Assembly: GCA_001579985.1 (NCBI GenBank)
Contig: LRSR01007374.1
Location: 1-39,896 of the forward strand
Origin: Hypsibius dujardini
Taxonomy: Eukaryota; Tardigrada; Eutardigrada; Parachela; Hypsibiidae
Length of the DNA stretch: 39,896 bases
Direction: 5' to 3'
Part shown: positions 1-9,076 of the stretch, in pieces
How positions within the stretch are numbered: the first letter of the stretch is position 1
How the letters are laid out: the number at the start of each line of letters is the position of its first letter
Position numbers and translations under genes: made by a program
Notes under the pieces: generated by a model
The model's input: the letters and a program-made list of their open reading frames with translations, nothing else
Told to the model about the DNA's origin: nothing
Databases searched by the model: none

Positions 1-2217
1 ATGCAAGGTACGCGAGTCCTACGCACGTAGCAATTATGCAATGGCGGTTTTCTCTTAATTCTGGTTAACCAATGAACGATGCGATTCGTCCCCGAAAAAG
101 GCAAGAGCTCGCCGGAAAACATTTTTGCTAAAAACATTAATGGCACTAATAATAGGAAGATAAAAAAAATCAAAAAGATTTTAGTTTGGTTCGGTTTTGC
201 TATCCCTAAAGGTAACCTTGAATAGAAAGATCCGTTGTACTGTTCCCACACACCCACAAACCCCCAGGCAAGGTCTGGAAAAAGGAAAAAACTGTCACAC
301 ACTGGCAAGAAAAGAGCTCGTTAAAAGTCCCCCCTTCTGTCCCGGCATATCAAACGTGGTTCCTGAAGTTGACTTTTTTCTCCTCTTTTTCCCCCTCACG
401 CTTCTTTCTCCTCCTCCAACGCAAGCCTAGCATACGCCTGCCTCCCCCTAAAAAAAAAGAGTCCTCCACCGGAACCCAGACATACGAGCCGAAAGCCGAG
501 AGTCGATGCAAAGGCAGGGAGATATTTTAGCTGACAATGTACGGGGCGTGGTACCACGGTGGGCGTAGTACCACGGTGGTCCCGGGTTTCGGGTTGGGGG
601 GGGAGGGGACCTTATTTAAATTGATGCGGAAGGCGAGCGATGCTGCTGCTGCATACTACGACTCTACAATCTGTATGTCTCCTTCGTTCTCTCGCTTTCT
701 TGGGCCTTACTCTCGGAAGCATGTTGATCGATTACTTTTTCCCCCTTTTGCTTGCCCGGTTTGTGCCTCCTTCTTCCTTTTTTGGGGGGTAACAAGTTGA
801 CGCTAATGCCTCTTTTTATTGATTGATCATGAGGAGTAGACATTTTCCGTTTCCCCTTCATCAGTTTGAAGAGATCAGCATAGTACACACACACACACAC
901 ACACGCAGACACACACGCAGACACACATACGTAGACACACATACGTAGACAGACAGACAGATAGAGAGACCGACCAAGAGGGTCGCTCGATTTTTTTCTC
1001 TCTAGTGGGTTCCACACAGGCAGGCAGACAGGCAGACAGGCAGTTAGTTAGTTAGCCGGGCGAACAAGAACAAGTTCGTCTAGAAAAATGGGCAGGAAGA
1101 CGACGAGGGGAGCTTTTGGGTCGATCTCCCAAGACGTGCATAAATTTAGTCGATTGCGTCGGGAAGATTGACGTAGAGAAAAAGGAGGAGCGCTTCCTGC
1201 TGTCTTGAAGGGAAAGGAGAGACGAGAAAAAATAATTCGTTTAGTGCTCAGCGGTCGGTGGGAAAAGGGAAGATATTGTGTATGTAGAGAAAAGGTGAAA
1301 TTCACACGTTGATCGAGCGCGTGTCTGAAGGGGAAAAGCTTGGAGGTGGCAATGTGACTTCGTGAGCTCTCGTTCGTAGAGGTGCGGAAAATTGATTCAA
1401 GTAAGGGCGTGTGAAAGATTGAACAGACGTGCAGAATTTTTACGTGTATAATTTCGATAAGGCACGCAACTGTCGGGAGCACTTACACTGCGAGATTGGG
1501 TTTTGTTGCCGTCGTTTACTGCTCACACGGTACAGCATTTTATACGAATTGATACAAAAGAGAATGTGGCGAACTACCGATGCGGTTTTGTTCTGGTATA
1601 ATACGGGAGCGTGAAAGAGTATGCGACAAGGGGGATTACGGATGAGCTCTCTGGGTTTCATCAGCAGTTTGGCAGGCGTAGTAACGATCGAGTGGTCGCG
1701 GGATGACTCCCTTGGGTGGCCGCGACGCGGGTCACAATTTGCATAACTTTTTTTGGCAGTGAAAAAAGTATTCACAAAGTTTTTCATTTGCCCTTCCCGA
1801 CTCGGGGTTTCGCGCGAGGTCGCTACCACGATGTTGTACTTACGTGTATCGTCAATCCAGTCAAGTTCCCGGGAACTTAAAATTACTATTATTAAGTTAT
1901 TGCTAAATTTAAATTATTATTAAAATAAAATTATTCGTTCCTTGTTGGAGGTTGAAATAGTCTGAGAAAATTCCATTCCTAAATAGTTATAGAGACCCGG
2001 CATGACTATGGCGAATGGATGACTGATTACATAAAACGAGGGAAGCTGCTCAGAAAAAAAAGGGGAATGTGTTGTAGAAAACTTTGACAAGAATCGCTAG
2101 TAGATTGAATGTTCTTTTTACTCTTATCGTCTTACGAATGGGGTTCCCCATTGTTGCAGTATGAGGACTCTATGGTGAGACATATTAATTGGCCGTTTCA
2201 CCTTTTTTGCATTTCAG
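1..2217. other. Non-coding, probably intron upstream of the MFSD6-like exons
   Basis: I find no exon with a recognisable protein family here. The next exon begins at 2218 in mid-codon (it needs one base from an upstream exon), so at least the right part is intron and earlier MFSD6 exons lie beyond the left edge. The stretch contains a CA dinucleotide tract (about 885-904), CAGA/CAGG-type tracts (about 905-1045) and a GGTACCACGG-like motif repeated near 548-582. Open frames on both strands are short, low in complexity and lack family motifs. Confidence 0.5.
885..1045. repeat. CA / ACAG / CAGG microsatellite cluster
   Basis: A pure CA run at about 885-904 is followed by degenerate ACAC-GCAG-type units, then ACAG units near 947-962 and CAGG/CAGA units at 1017-1043. 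It is the first of many tetranucleotide tracts of the ACAG/CTGT type in the window. Confidence 0.85.
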
Positions 2218-3115
2218 GTTTCACACATGCCTTGGAATGGATCGCTATTTGTTCCTACTTCAGCCTTCTCACCATCAGCACACAGGGCCTCCAGCCCGCG
2301 GCCCAAGGCATCCTGCAGATTGCTCAGCACGGACTCGGGCGCGCCTGTGGCTCCATCCTAGGTGGATTCTTCATGGAAGCTTACGGTATGAAGTACACCA
2401 TACCGTAACTGCCGCGATCATTTGGTGCTGAGTTTCAGATCCACCGTATATCATGACTGCAGTTAAGCACAGTGCAATGATGCGATCCAAGTGTTGGGTT
2501 ACAGTTTTATCAGCAAATAATGATAATCAGTAATAATAACACTGTAATAGTCATAACATTAAAATCATTTACTAGCTTACTAATTTAATTACTGACAGTC
2601 AACAAAATAGTCTCTGTTTTATTTTCTGAATGTAATATTTGAATCTTTTACAGTTTACGGTTTCAAAGACCGATTATTCAAAGACCCTTAGAATAATAAT
2701 AGTTCCGGTTCAGTTTGACCATACCACAGGGCATAATTTTTAATTAATTTTTTGACCGATTCGCAATTTAGTGTGTGGGTGTGTTTCAGGGTCCACCCTG
2801 CTCTTCCGCTGCTATGGCATCATGTGCTTCGTGATGGTGGGCGGGCTGTCCGGTTTCTTCTGGTTCTACCGACGCTACTACGAACACGGCGGCACCTCGG
2901 TGGACTGCGACCAGCCGATGCATCTCCTCCAGGAGGGCCCCAACTACCTCAACCCCCACGGGGTGCCGGGGACCTCCGTCTCACGGTCACCCTCCCCCAT
3001 CCCTAACCGAATGCGTCAGGAGCAGGCCGCCGCCGCCGCCGGCAACGTTGACAGCCGCACCGGCTCACCCACCACGCAGATGCATTCGACCGCTTCATAC
3101 GGAGCAATGCATTGA
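2218..3115 (+). CDS. Major facilitator superfamily domain-containing protein 6 (MFSD6-like), 3' end
   Basis: Partial gene: last two coding exons of an MFSD6-type multi-pass membrane transporter. Exon 2218-2385 follows a TTTCAG acceptor and ends at a GTATG donor. Exon 2790-3115 follows TGTTTCAG and ends in TGA. Phases agree (1/1). The peptide carries the family's late helices: HALEWIAICSYFS, then AAQGILQIAQHGLGRACGS and a GG turn, matching the 'AQG-LQ---HGLGRG-G--IGG' block of MFSD6 proteins. The second exon holds one more hydrophobic helix (CYGIMCFVMVGGLSGFFWFY) and then a cytoplasmic tail of about 80 residues rich in Pro, Ser and Ala. Substrate is unknown; vertebrate MFSD6 has been linked to MHC recognition, but no such role follows here. 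Earlier exons are outside the window. Confidence 0.8.
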
Positions 3116-3176
3116 TTCACTGATTGATTGATTAATAGATCAATGCATTGATGCACTGATTGATTAATTGACAGAT
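3105..3176 (+). repeat. 36-bp tandem duplication spanning the MFSD6 stop codon
   Basis: CAATGCATTGAT begins at 3105 and again at 3141. The two 36-bp units differ at a few positions. The first unit contains the last codons and TGA stop of the MFSD6-like gene; the second lies in its 3' UTR. Both are built of TGAT/TTGA steps. Confidence 0.75.
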
Positions 3177-4538
3177 CGATGCAGAAAAAATCTCTAGAAA
3201 ATGCAACGGAAAAGCTCTAGGTTTTATGTCTTTGGTGTTGGTTGTTATCGAAGCAGTCTGATTTACGTTTGGGACGTTTGGTGGAGTTTTTCGCAACTAT
3301 GATATAAGGATCTCTCTCTCTTTTCTCTCGAGTGTGAATCTCTCATGGCCGTTTTGGCGGAAAAAACGGACTGAGGAATTGCAGTTGTGATTTTGGAGTT
3401 TTTCTCGTGCGTGTCTTTGTTTATATAGTGTTTGTGCCAATCACCGGTTTATTTAGACATCAATTAAAAAGCATGATATTGCCGATGCATTGACAGCGCT
3501 ACGGAGCAACGCGTACTGATTGACTGCAACAACAAAAACTCGAGAAACTAAATATTCCTTTGCAGTATAATCACTCTCTTTTTTTACTCACACGCCCCCT
3601 TTTGAACTTGTCTTATTTTTTCACTGGCTTTTGTTTAACACTATTGGTACAAAATCAACCCTTAAAGTTAAGATTAGTGAAAAGTAATTGAGAACTGCCA
3701 GATAAGGTTTTTGTTGCATATGCAGAAAATATATTTAGTTTTTTTTTGTGTCGTTCAGAGCTGTACAGAATTTTGTAGGTTTCATCCTGCACAGAGTTCT
3801 GTAGAATTCATTCTGTAGAGAATTCTGCGTAATTATTTCTGAACAGAATTCTATAGAATACATTCTGTACAGAATTCTATACAATTGTAATGTATTTACG
3901 AATCTTCGCTTCAGGCAAGTAATTGGTTCCACCATTTGGCGGGTAATTTAGTGTTGCGTGGTACCCAACAGATACCCAAGACTTACTAATAGTATAGTCT
4001 ATCTACCTAGTTAACTCATTCCTATCTACTCTCACATTCTATAATGTACTTACTCAGCTATTATCACGTACATAATTCCACCACGTCGGCAGGAACTAGT
4101 ACGTTAGATCAGGAACTATTCTTTATTCCTGACTATATAAGCGTGTGTTCTACAGTAATCTATTAGAGTTCCTTCCTTTCACCTCTAATCTCCTCTACCA
4201 GTAAAGTCTTCCTACAATTCTTCTCAAATTATTCAGTCTAATAGCTTGTATGTTCAGGTTCTTCCGTCCTAGTAGGGACGGAGGCCTAACATTAGTTTAT
4301 TTATAAAATGTTTGCTCTGAACACAAGATCCAGAAGAAAGTTGGTTGTGAAATTCTACTTAATTACTTGAGACGTCCAGCTCAAATCTTTCATAATAACT
4401 TGATGAAAAGAACTGAATAGTGTGCGTAAATTTAATTTTCATTCTTGAACTTGATATTGTCTGGAAAAATGTATAGCTCTAGAGTGAAATAGAGGTGACA
4501 AGGGATGACAATAATAACAGAAGTGTATGGGGGAGGGG
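3116..4538. other. MFSD6 3' UTR and intergenic DNA
   Basis: No gene seen. It holds the second copy of the 36-bp duplication, a 26-bp minisatellite (3761-3890) and otherwise AT-rich unique-looking sequence. I found no clear AATAAA signal close to the MFSD6 stop. Confidence 0.5.
3761..3890. repeat. 26-bp minisatellite, five tandem units
   Basis: Five consecutive 26-bp units start at 3761, 3787, 3813, 3839 and 3865, each opening with CTG(T/C/A)ACAGAATT or a near variant. The core ACAGAATTCTGT is itself close to a palindrome, so each unit can form a small hairpin. Units are diverged at several positions, so the array is not fresh. Confidence 0.9.
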
Positions 4539-5027
4539 CTCGTTTAGGTTTCCTACAAGTCAGAATCAAGACCCCTGGGAATTAGGGTCAGGGGGCGGGC
4601 AAAGGGGGAAAGGGGCAAAATGCAGTTTTTTCAAAATCGAACTCAAAACTCCGCCTATTATTTCTGATCATTTCAGAACTTTTGGGAGTGCGGTGGTGTG
4701 CTTTTCGAGGCCCACGGGATTTCAAATTATCGTCAAAAACTTCAATTTTTCCATCTAATTTGGACTATTCTTGAATGTCTTCCGCTTCCCGTTTATCAAA
4801 CCCCAACAAATCTCTAATTAGACAGAAAAACTGAAGTTTTTGAATATGTTTTTAAAAATATTAGGGGGCTCTTTACAATTAGACCCCTACAGGGCCCACA
4901 CCCACCGCAGGTTCTAGAATGATAAGCGGAATTTTGGGTTCAATTTAAATCAATGCGCTTTGCCCCTTTGCTCGCCACCTGGCCTTGGGGTCTTGGCTCC
5001 GACTTGTAAAAGGACCCTAAATGAGAG
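4539..5027. mobile_element. Foldback (MITE-like) element, family A, copy 1
   Basis: About 490 bp with long inverted arms. The left arm starts CTCGTTTAGG and contains ACAAGTCAGAATCAAGACCCC and GGGGCAAAATGCA. The right arm reads the complement (GCTTTGCCCC, GGGGTCTTGGCTCCGACTTGT). Arms can be aligned for over 110 bp. A second, longer copy with the same ends lies at 22191-22885 in a receptor intron. No transposase frame is present, so it is non-autonomous. Confidence 0.75.
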
Positions 5028-5440
5028 CTTGGACCACAAGTCTCCAACCTCTTTCCACTTTTTTGTCCTATGTTGCTATTACGAGCGCTGACCAAAGGTC
5101 CCTTTGAGTCATCATAACAGATTTAATTATTTTTGAAAGCTCAATTGTTTCTCCATCTTTTAGTGTGAAAACCCTGAAGATTCGGACATTGGTCGAATAA
5201 ATGGGGTGGCCATCCATAATTATGGGAGTGGAAGTAAATGTGGGCGTTTTCTTTTTCCTTCCGCACTCGCCCGTGCGATATTTTAATATAAAATGTCCAA
5301 TATTTTGGATTGGGACTTTTTTGTGATGAAGGAACAATTTGAATTCTATGAAAATCTATCTGCATTTTATCGAGTTAGATGACATTTACCGAACATGGGA
5401 AAATAGAAAAGAGAGGAGACTTGTAGCCTAAGCCCTAAAT
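5024..5440. mobile_element. MITE-like element, family B, copy 1 (minus orientation)
   Basis: About 410 bp with imperfect terminal inverted repeats of about 22 bp: AGAGCTTGGACCACAAGTCTCC at the left, and the complement of AGGGCTTAGGCTACAAGTCTCC at the right. Its interior (e.g. CATTTATTCG, GGCGAGTGCGGA when read on the minus strand) recurs in plus orientation at 19745-20160 in the receptor gene. It abuts family A copy 1 directly, so one may have inserted into the end of the other. No coding capacity. Confidence 0.7.
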
Positions 5441-5495
5441 GAGCCTCTGATGGGGGTGGGGGACCATCGCTCATTGACAACCTTGACTGTCGAAA

Positions 5496-5707
5496 TGACG
5501 TAATAACACTGTCCGCTGATATTATTTCGTGCCGGTTTGCGAAAACCTCTTGCGACAGCGACGAGATGTACTGAGGCGAGACTCATACAGAGACTCATTC
5601 TGTACTGCAGAAAGTAAGCAGAAGCATAGCCGTAGTTGCAAGGTCAGCAGTTGCCTAAGTACTCGACCGAATTGCCCACCGTCTGGGTCCTTGACGTCAT
5701 TGACGTC
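5496..5707 (+). promoter_or_regulatory. Cluster of three ATF/CREB-type bZIP sites
   Basis: TGACGTAA at 5496-5503, the full palindrome TGACGTCA at 5692-5699, and TGACGTC at 5701-5707. The last two are 9 bp apart start to start and lie about 150 bp upstream of the TATA box at 5848. TGACGTCA is the classical CRE/ATF site. The arrangement suggests the SnoaL-like gene at 5939 responds to a bZIP factor; that is inference from motif and position. Confidence 0.5.
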
Positions 5708-5847
5708 CTGAAGAAGCTTTTCAGGCAAACAGATCTGATTTTATTGCACATTAGCGACGACCCTGTGCTCACAACTTGAACAGTGCACGCTCAGCGGATT
5801 ATTATAGACTGACCTGCTATTGTAAGTGTACACAGTCACAGTCGCGG

Positions 5848-5855
5848 TATATAAA
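5848..5855 (+). promoter_or_regulatory. TATA box of the SnoaL-like gene
   Basis: TATATAAA lies 91 bp upstream of the ATG at 5939 in a GC-richer context, which would place transcription start near 5880. No splice site is needed between here and the ATG. Confidence 0.6.
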
Positions 5856-5938
5856 CACATGGAACTCCCTTGTTTTTACTTACGATCGCTTCTTTCTTGC
5901 CCTGACATTTACGACTATCATAAAATTATCATTGAAAA

Positions 5939-7033
5939 ATGGCACATTGTTTAATGCTGGTTGGTCTGTTGACCGTGTCCAGTTGCATGTTTGCCAAGGG
6001 ATCTTCATCCTTCGACGGCCGTCCATCATTCAACGAACCGCCCAGATTCAACTTCAACGGTCCACCACCGTCAGGTGGACCACCCGGAAACTTCGGAGGA
6101 CGATTACCACCACCGTTCGGACCTCCTCCTCTGTACAACAAACCCAACGGTGGACCACCCTTCGGTGGCGGTCAGCCTCCGTTCCACGGGCCAGCACCGT
6201 TCGGAGGGCGCCCTCCGTTTGTTGGTCCACCGTCGTCCCAGCTCCCCGGAGAACCGATGTTTCCGCAACAGTCAAATAAGAAGCAGCAGGTTTTGAATTT
6301 TCTGAAAGCGTTCGAGACTGGAGCGCAAGAACCATTATCCGTCATCAATCCAAATAAATTTATCGAGCATGACCCGACTGGATTCGACGGATTGGCCGGT
6401 GTGAAGGGTCTCCAGAAAGCTCTCAACGGAACCGCTCGTGTCAACACCGTTCGAGTCTTCCAGGACGGAGACTACGTCTTCACCCACACCGATTACGACT
6501 TTTTCGGGCCGAAATTCGCCTTCGACATTCTCCGCTTTGAGGGTGACCACATCGTCGAGCATTGGGACAACCTTCAGACCAAACCGACTCAACCGAACCC
6601 CAGCGGTCACACTATGATTGACGGACCGACTAAGGCGTGGCCCGTTCCGGTTTCAGAGACCCGCAGCAACAAAGCCACGGTCAGGAAGATTCTTCAGGAG
6701 CATTTTATTGAAGGACTACCCAAAACCATGAGCGATTTCTACGATGTCAACTTCATCCAGCATAATCCGTTATTTGCGGACGGTTTGAAGGGTATGACGG
6801 CGGGATACAATGCGCAGAAGGCCGTGGGGAAAACGTGGGAGTACAAGAAGATTCATTTGGTGCTGGGGGACGGAGATTTCGTTCTTACGCAGAGCGAGGG
6901 AGTTCAAGCCGGGCAAGCTGTGGCCATTTACGACTTGTTTCGCCTGCAGAACGGAAAGATTGCGGAGCACTGGGACGTCATTCAAAATATCCCGCCTGCT
7001 ACACAGTTTAATCATAAAAATGGAAAGTTTTGA
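5939..7033 (+). CDS. Secreted protein with Gly/Pro-rich linker and two SnoaL-like domains
   Basis: Intronless 364-residue protein. Residues 1-20 are a signal peptide (hydrophobic LMLVGLLTVSSCMF, likely cut near AKG). Residues 21 to about 110 are a low-complexity linker of Gly, Pro, Phe and Asn (repeated GGPP, PPFG, GGRPP). Two tandem SnoaL/NTF2-like domains follow (about 115-230 and 240-355). Each has the H-(D/N)-P element near its start (FIEHDPTGFDG; FIQHNPLFADG) and the closing EHWD motif (VEHWDNLQ; AEHWDVIQ). They resemble the bacterial group annotated as SnoaL-like aldol-condensation enzymes (COG4922 type), but catalysis is not shown. The C-terminus FNHKNGKF is shared with the paralogue at 9077. 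The start is chosen for the signal peptide and TATA spacing. Bacterial ancestry is possible, not demonstrated. Role unknown; probably extracellular. Confidence 0.85.
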   Translation: MAHCLMLVGLLTVSSCMFAKGSSSFDGRPSFNEPPRFNFNGPPPSGGPPGNFGGRLPPPFGPPPLYNKPNGGPPFGGGQPPFHGPAPFGGRPPFVGPPSSQLPGEPMFPQQSNKKQQVLNFLKAFETGAQEPLSVINPNKFIEHDPTGFDGLAGVKGLQKALNGTARVNTVRVFQDGDYVFTHTDYDFFGPKFAFDILRFEGDHIVEHWDNLQTKPTQPNPSGHTMIDGPTKAWPVPVSETRSNKATVRKILQEHFIEGLPKTMSDFYDVNFIQHNPLFADGLKGMTAGYNAQKAVGKTWEYKKIHLVLGDGDFVLTQSEGVQAGQAVAIYDLFRLQNGKIAEHWDVIQNIPPATQFNHKNGKF

Positions 7034-7945
7034 CGACTTTTGGGCTCAACAAATTTGCGTGCTAACCATGTAATGGTTGCTGAATTTTCGTGACTGTTCG
7101 TGTTGAATCAGCTCAATCCATGTTTCATTTGAATGTTTACATACATTTTGTGATAGTGGTATTATGTAGCAGGCTAGATAAACCGGAGGCCACCGTAGAT
7201 AGTCGGCAGACGCGACGGAGGGTTCGTTAACATCACGCGCTGTCGGTTTGCATATTTGCTCGTTGACAGATGTGTTTGAGTGAGGCAGAACGGTCGGTTG
7301 GTGGAGGGTAACCCGTCCCTTGAACGATAGACGGAGTTGATGTATTTTTTGGTGAGGCGGACGGTCGACAGACTTGTTGGACGGTCAAGATCGGCAGACG
7401 GTTCGCACTACGGATGGGTCGTCGGTGTTCCGGGTCGGGTCCTAAGAACAACAAGCGGTTGGTCCGTTAATAATAACCGCGATCGGTGAAATCATTACAT
7501 TCAACACATATTCACAAATATTCAACTTGTTCGCCATCTTGAGAAGACCTGTTCTCCTATCGAGAAGCCAGAAGTCCGGTTGACCTTACGATATACGATA
7601 ATTAAGAGTACTGTTTTTCGGTATTATTACTTGCACAACAAATCGAGAGAAGTCGAGATAGCAAGCCGATGAAAAGTAGACTGAATGAGAAGTTAGAAAT
7701 CAGGGCGAGAAGTCGAGCCTCGAACCGAGCTTCGAAGACCCATCGTTATTGGACAGACGTGGCTACAGTGTAAACAAGCGCATTCTTCCATCGACACGGA
7801 AACATCATTCGCACAAGACAAGATGGAGAACTACAGCATGAGAATTACAGTACGAGTACACATGAGCAATATGTGGTACATGAGAATCAACCTCAAAATA
7901 TTGACCGGCAAATCACATCAACAAATACGAACGTCACAATCTGAA
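7034..7945. other. Intergenic, with a degenerate CGGTCGG/CAGACGG stretch
   Basis: No gene recognised. Around 7190-7470 the sequence is built of loosely repeated CGGTCGG, CAGACGG and GGACGGTC words, probably an old short-period repeat. The remainder is unremarkable. Confidence 0.45.
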
Positions 7946-8700
7946 AAATGAATCGTCACTTTTGAAGGCCTTATCAAAATCGGTCATTGAACTATTTCAG
8001 TTGCAGTCCAGGAACTAGCAATGCAAGGCATTAAACTTTTTTTAATATAAACGTTGAAAGACCAGGTCACTTAGCCAAATGATTACCGATGTTCGTAAAG
8101 CCCTGATTCGCCGTACAGAGTTAAAATTTTACCCAAAACGTTGAATACTTTTCAAACATTTTGTCATTCACTGCTACATCTTAAGGCCTATTTTAAGACA
8201 TAGTCGCTAATTACGCACGCAAGGCAGAGCACCCAAGGAATAGATTGTCCATTGATAGTCCATTGATTCCTCTGTCAGAGCGCGTGATCATTTACAGCTA
8301 TGTTCGGAGTCCTAATCATGTGGATCTGTTTTAATTTCGGTATAAACTTTCTCCCCTCTACCCTTAAATGGGGAGGGCGCCGGGGGACACTTTTGTGGTC
8401 GCAATAAAAACGGCTCTACCTTTTTCATAATGCGATGCACATCCCTGGATTGGCCCCACAGTCTGAGAGGAGTAAATTGTATGTTCGTTGTGTTTTCTGT
8501 CGTTCGCAAAACCCGGAAGATGCACCCGCGATATTGACAACCTTTTGAAAAAATTAGCTTCACGAAAATTGAAAAATTGACTCTACTCGTCACATTCGAT
8601 GGCCGTAAATACTTTTGTTTGACAGTGATAATCGGAGTTCAGGATCCAAAAATGAAAAAACCGAAACATTTTTGAAATAATCGTTTTACAAATGCATTTC
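7946..8700 (+). mobile_element. Dispersed repeat family C, copy 1
   Basis: About 750 bp that recurs inverted at 26045-26570 in the last intron of C1GALT1. Shared blocks include TTTTGAAGGCC, GACCAGGTCACTTA, GCAATAAAAACGGC, CCCTGGATTGGCC and TCACATTCGATGGCCGTAA. About 240 bp (roughly 8100-8340) in this copy has no counterpart in the other. No transposase reading frame. Lies between the two SnoaL genes, just left of the second promoter. Confidence 0.75.
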
Positions 8701-8861
8701 TCTCCTGTCTCCTTAAGGAACGAAATGCTCGTTGTGTCGTCATTCGCTACGTCAAAGCTCCATCAGCACATGCTTGAAGCACTTGACCATACCGGCCGGG
8801 AAACGGTCTGTCCCTTGCCAGCTCCAGGCCCCTGTAGTGAGACGGGTTGTTCCATGACACC

Positions 8862-8883
8862 TGCTGATTCAGCAGTGTCCAAT
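8862..8883 (+). promoter_or_regulatory. Maf/CNC-type element (MARE) plus CCAAT box
   Basis: TGCTGATTCAGCA at 8862-8874 is a 13-bp palindrome (odd centre) that matches the Maf recognition element TGCTGA-S-TCAGCA except for the central base. CCAAT follows at 8879-8883. Both lie 67-95 bp upstream of the TATA-like box at 8950 of the astacin-SnoaL gene. Confidence 0.45.
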
Positions 8884-8949
8884 CAGCAGTCACTCCAGCC
8901 GGTCTCTATGAGAGAAACCTTACCGCGTCAACCTGCCCATCAGGACTGC

Positions 8950-8957
8950 TATTTAAG
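8950..8957 (+). promoter_or_regulatory. TATA-like box of the astacin-SnoaL gene
   Basis: TATTTAAG, 127 bp upstream of the ATG at 9077. A pyrimidine-rich acceptor ending CTCAAACAG at 9052 suggests a short 5' UTR intron between here and the start codon, so the mRNA would begin near 8980 and splice into 9053. Confidence 0.45.
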
Positions 8958-9076
8958 CGACCGCCCGCTATGGGCGTAATCATTCAAAGGATTTTCTCCC
9001 GGTTTTCGGTGCAATTAACTTGTGATTTTACTTCCTCTTCAATCTCAAACAGGTCGCCACACGGTACACCCGCGCA

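Noticed and set aside
1048-1829. Two minus-strand frames of 129-144 residues
   Set aside because: No recognisable domain, no splice-consistent extension, and they lie in what must be partly MFSD6 intron.
3761-3890. CRISPR-like array
   Set aside because: Units are directly adjacent with no unique spacers, and the genome is eukaryotic.
5068-5365. Two overlapping 74-89-residue minus-strand frames
   Set aside because: They fall within family B MITE, whose other copy (19745-20160) does not keep the frame open.
6054-6610. Several minus-strand and alternative-frame frames opposite the SnoaL gene
   Set aside because: Composition shadows of the Gly/Pro linker and SnoaL domain; the plus frame has a signal peptide, TATA box and domain motifs.
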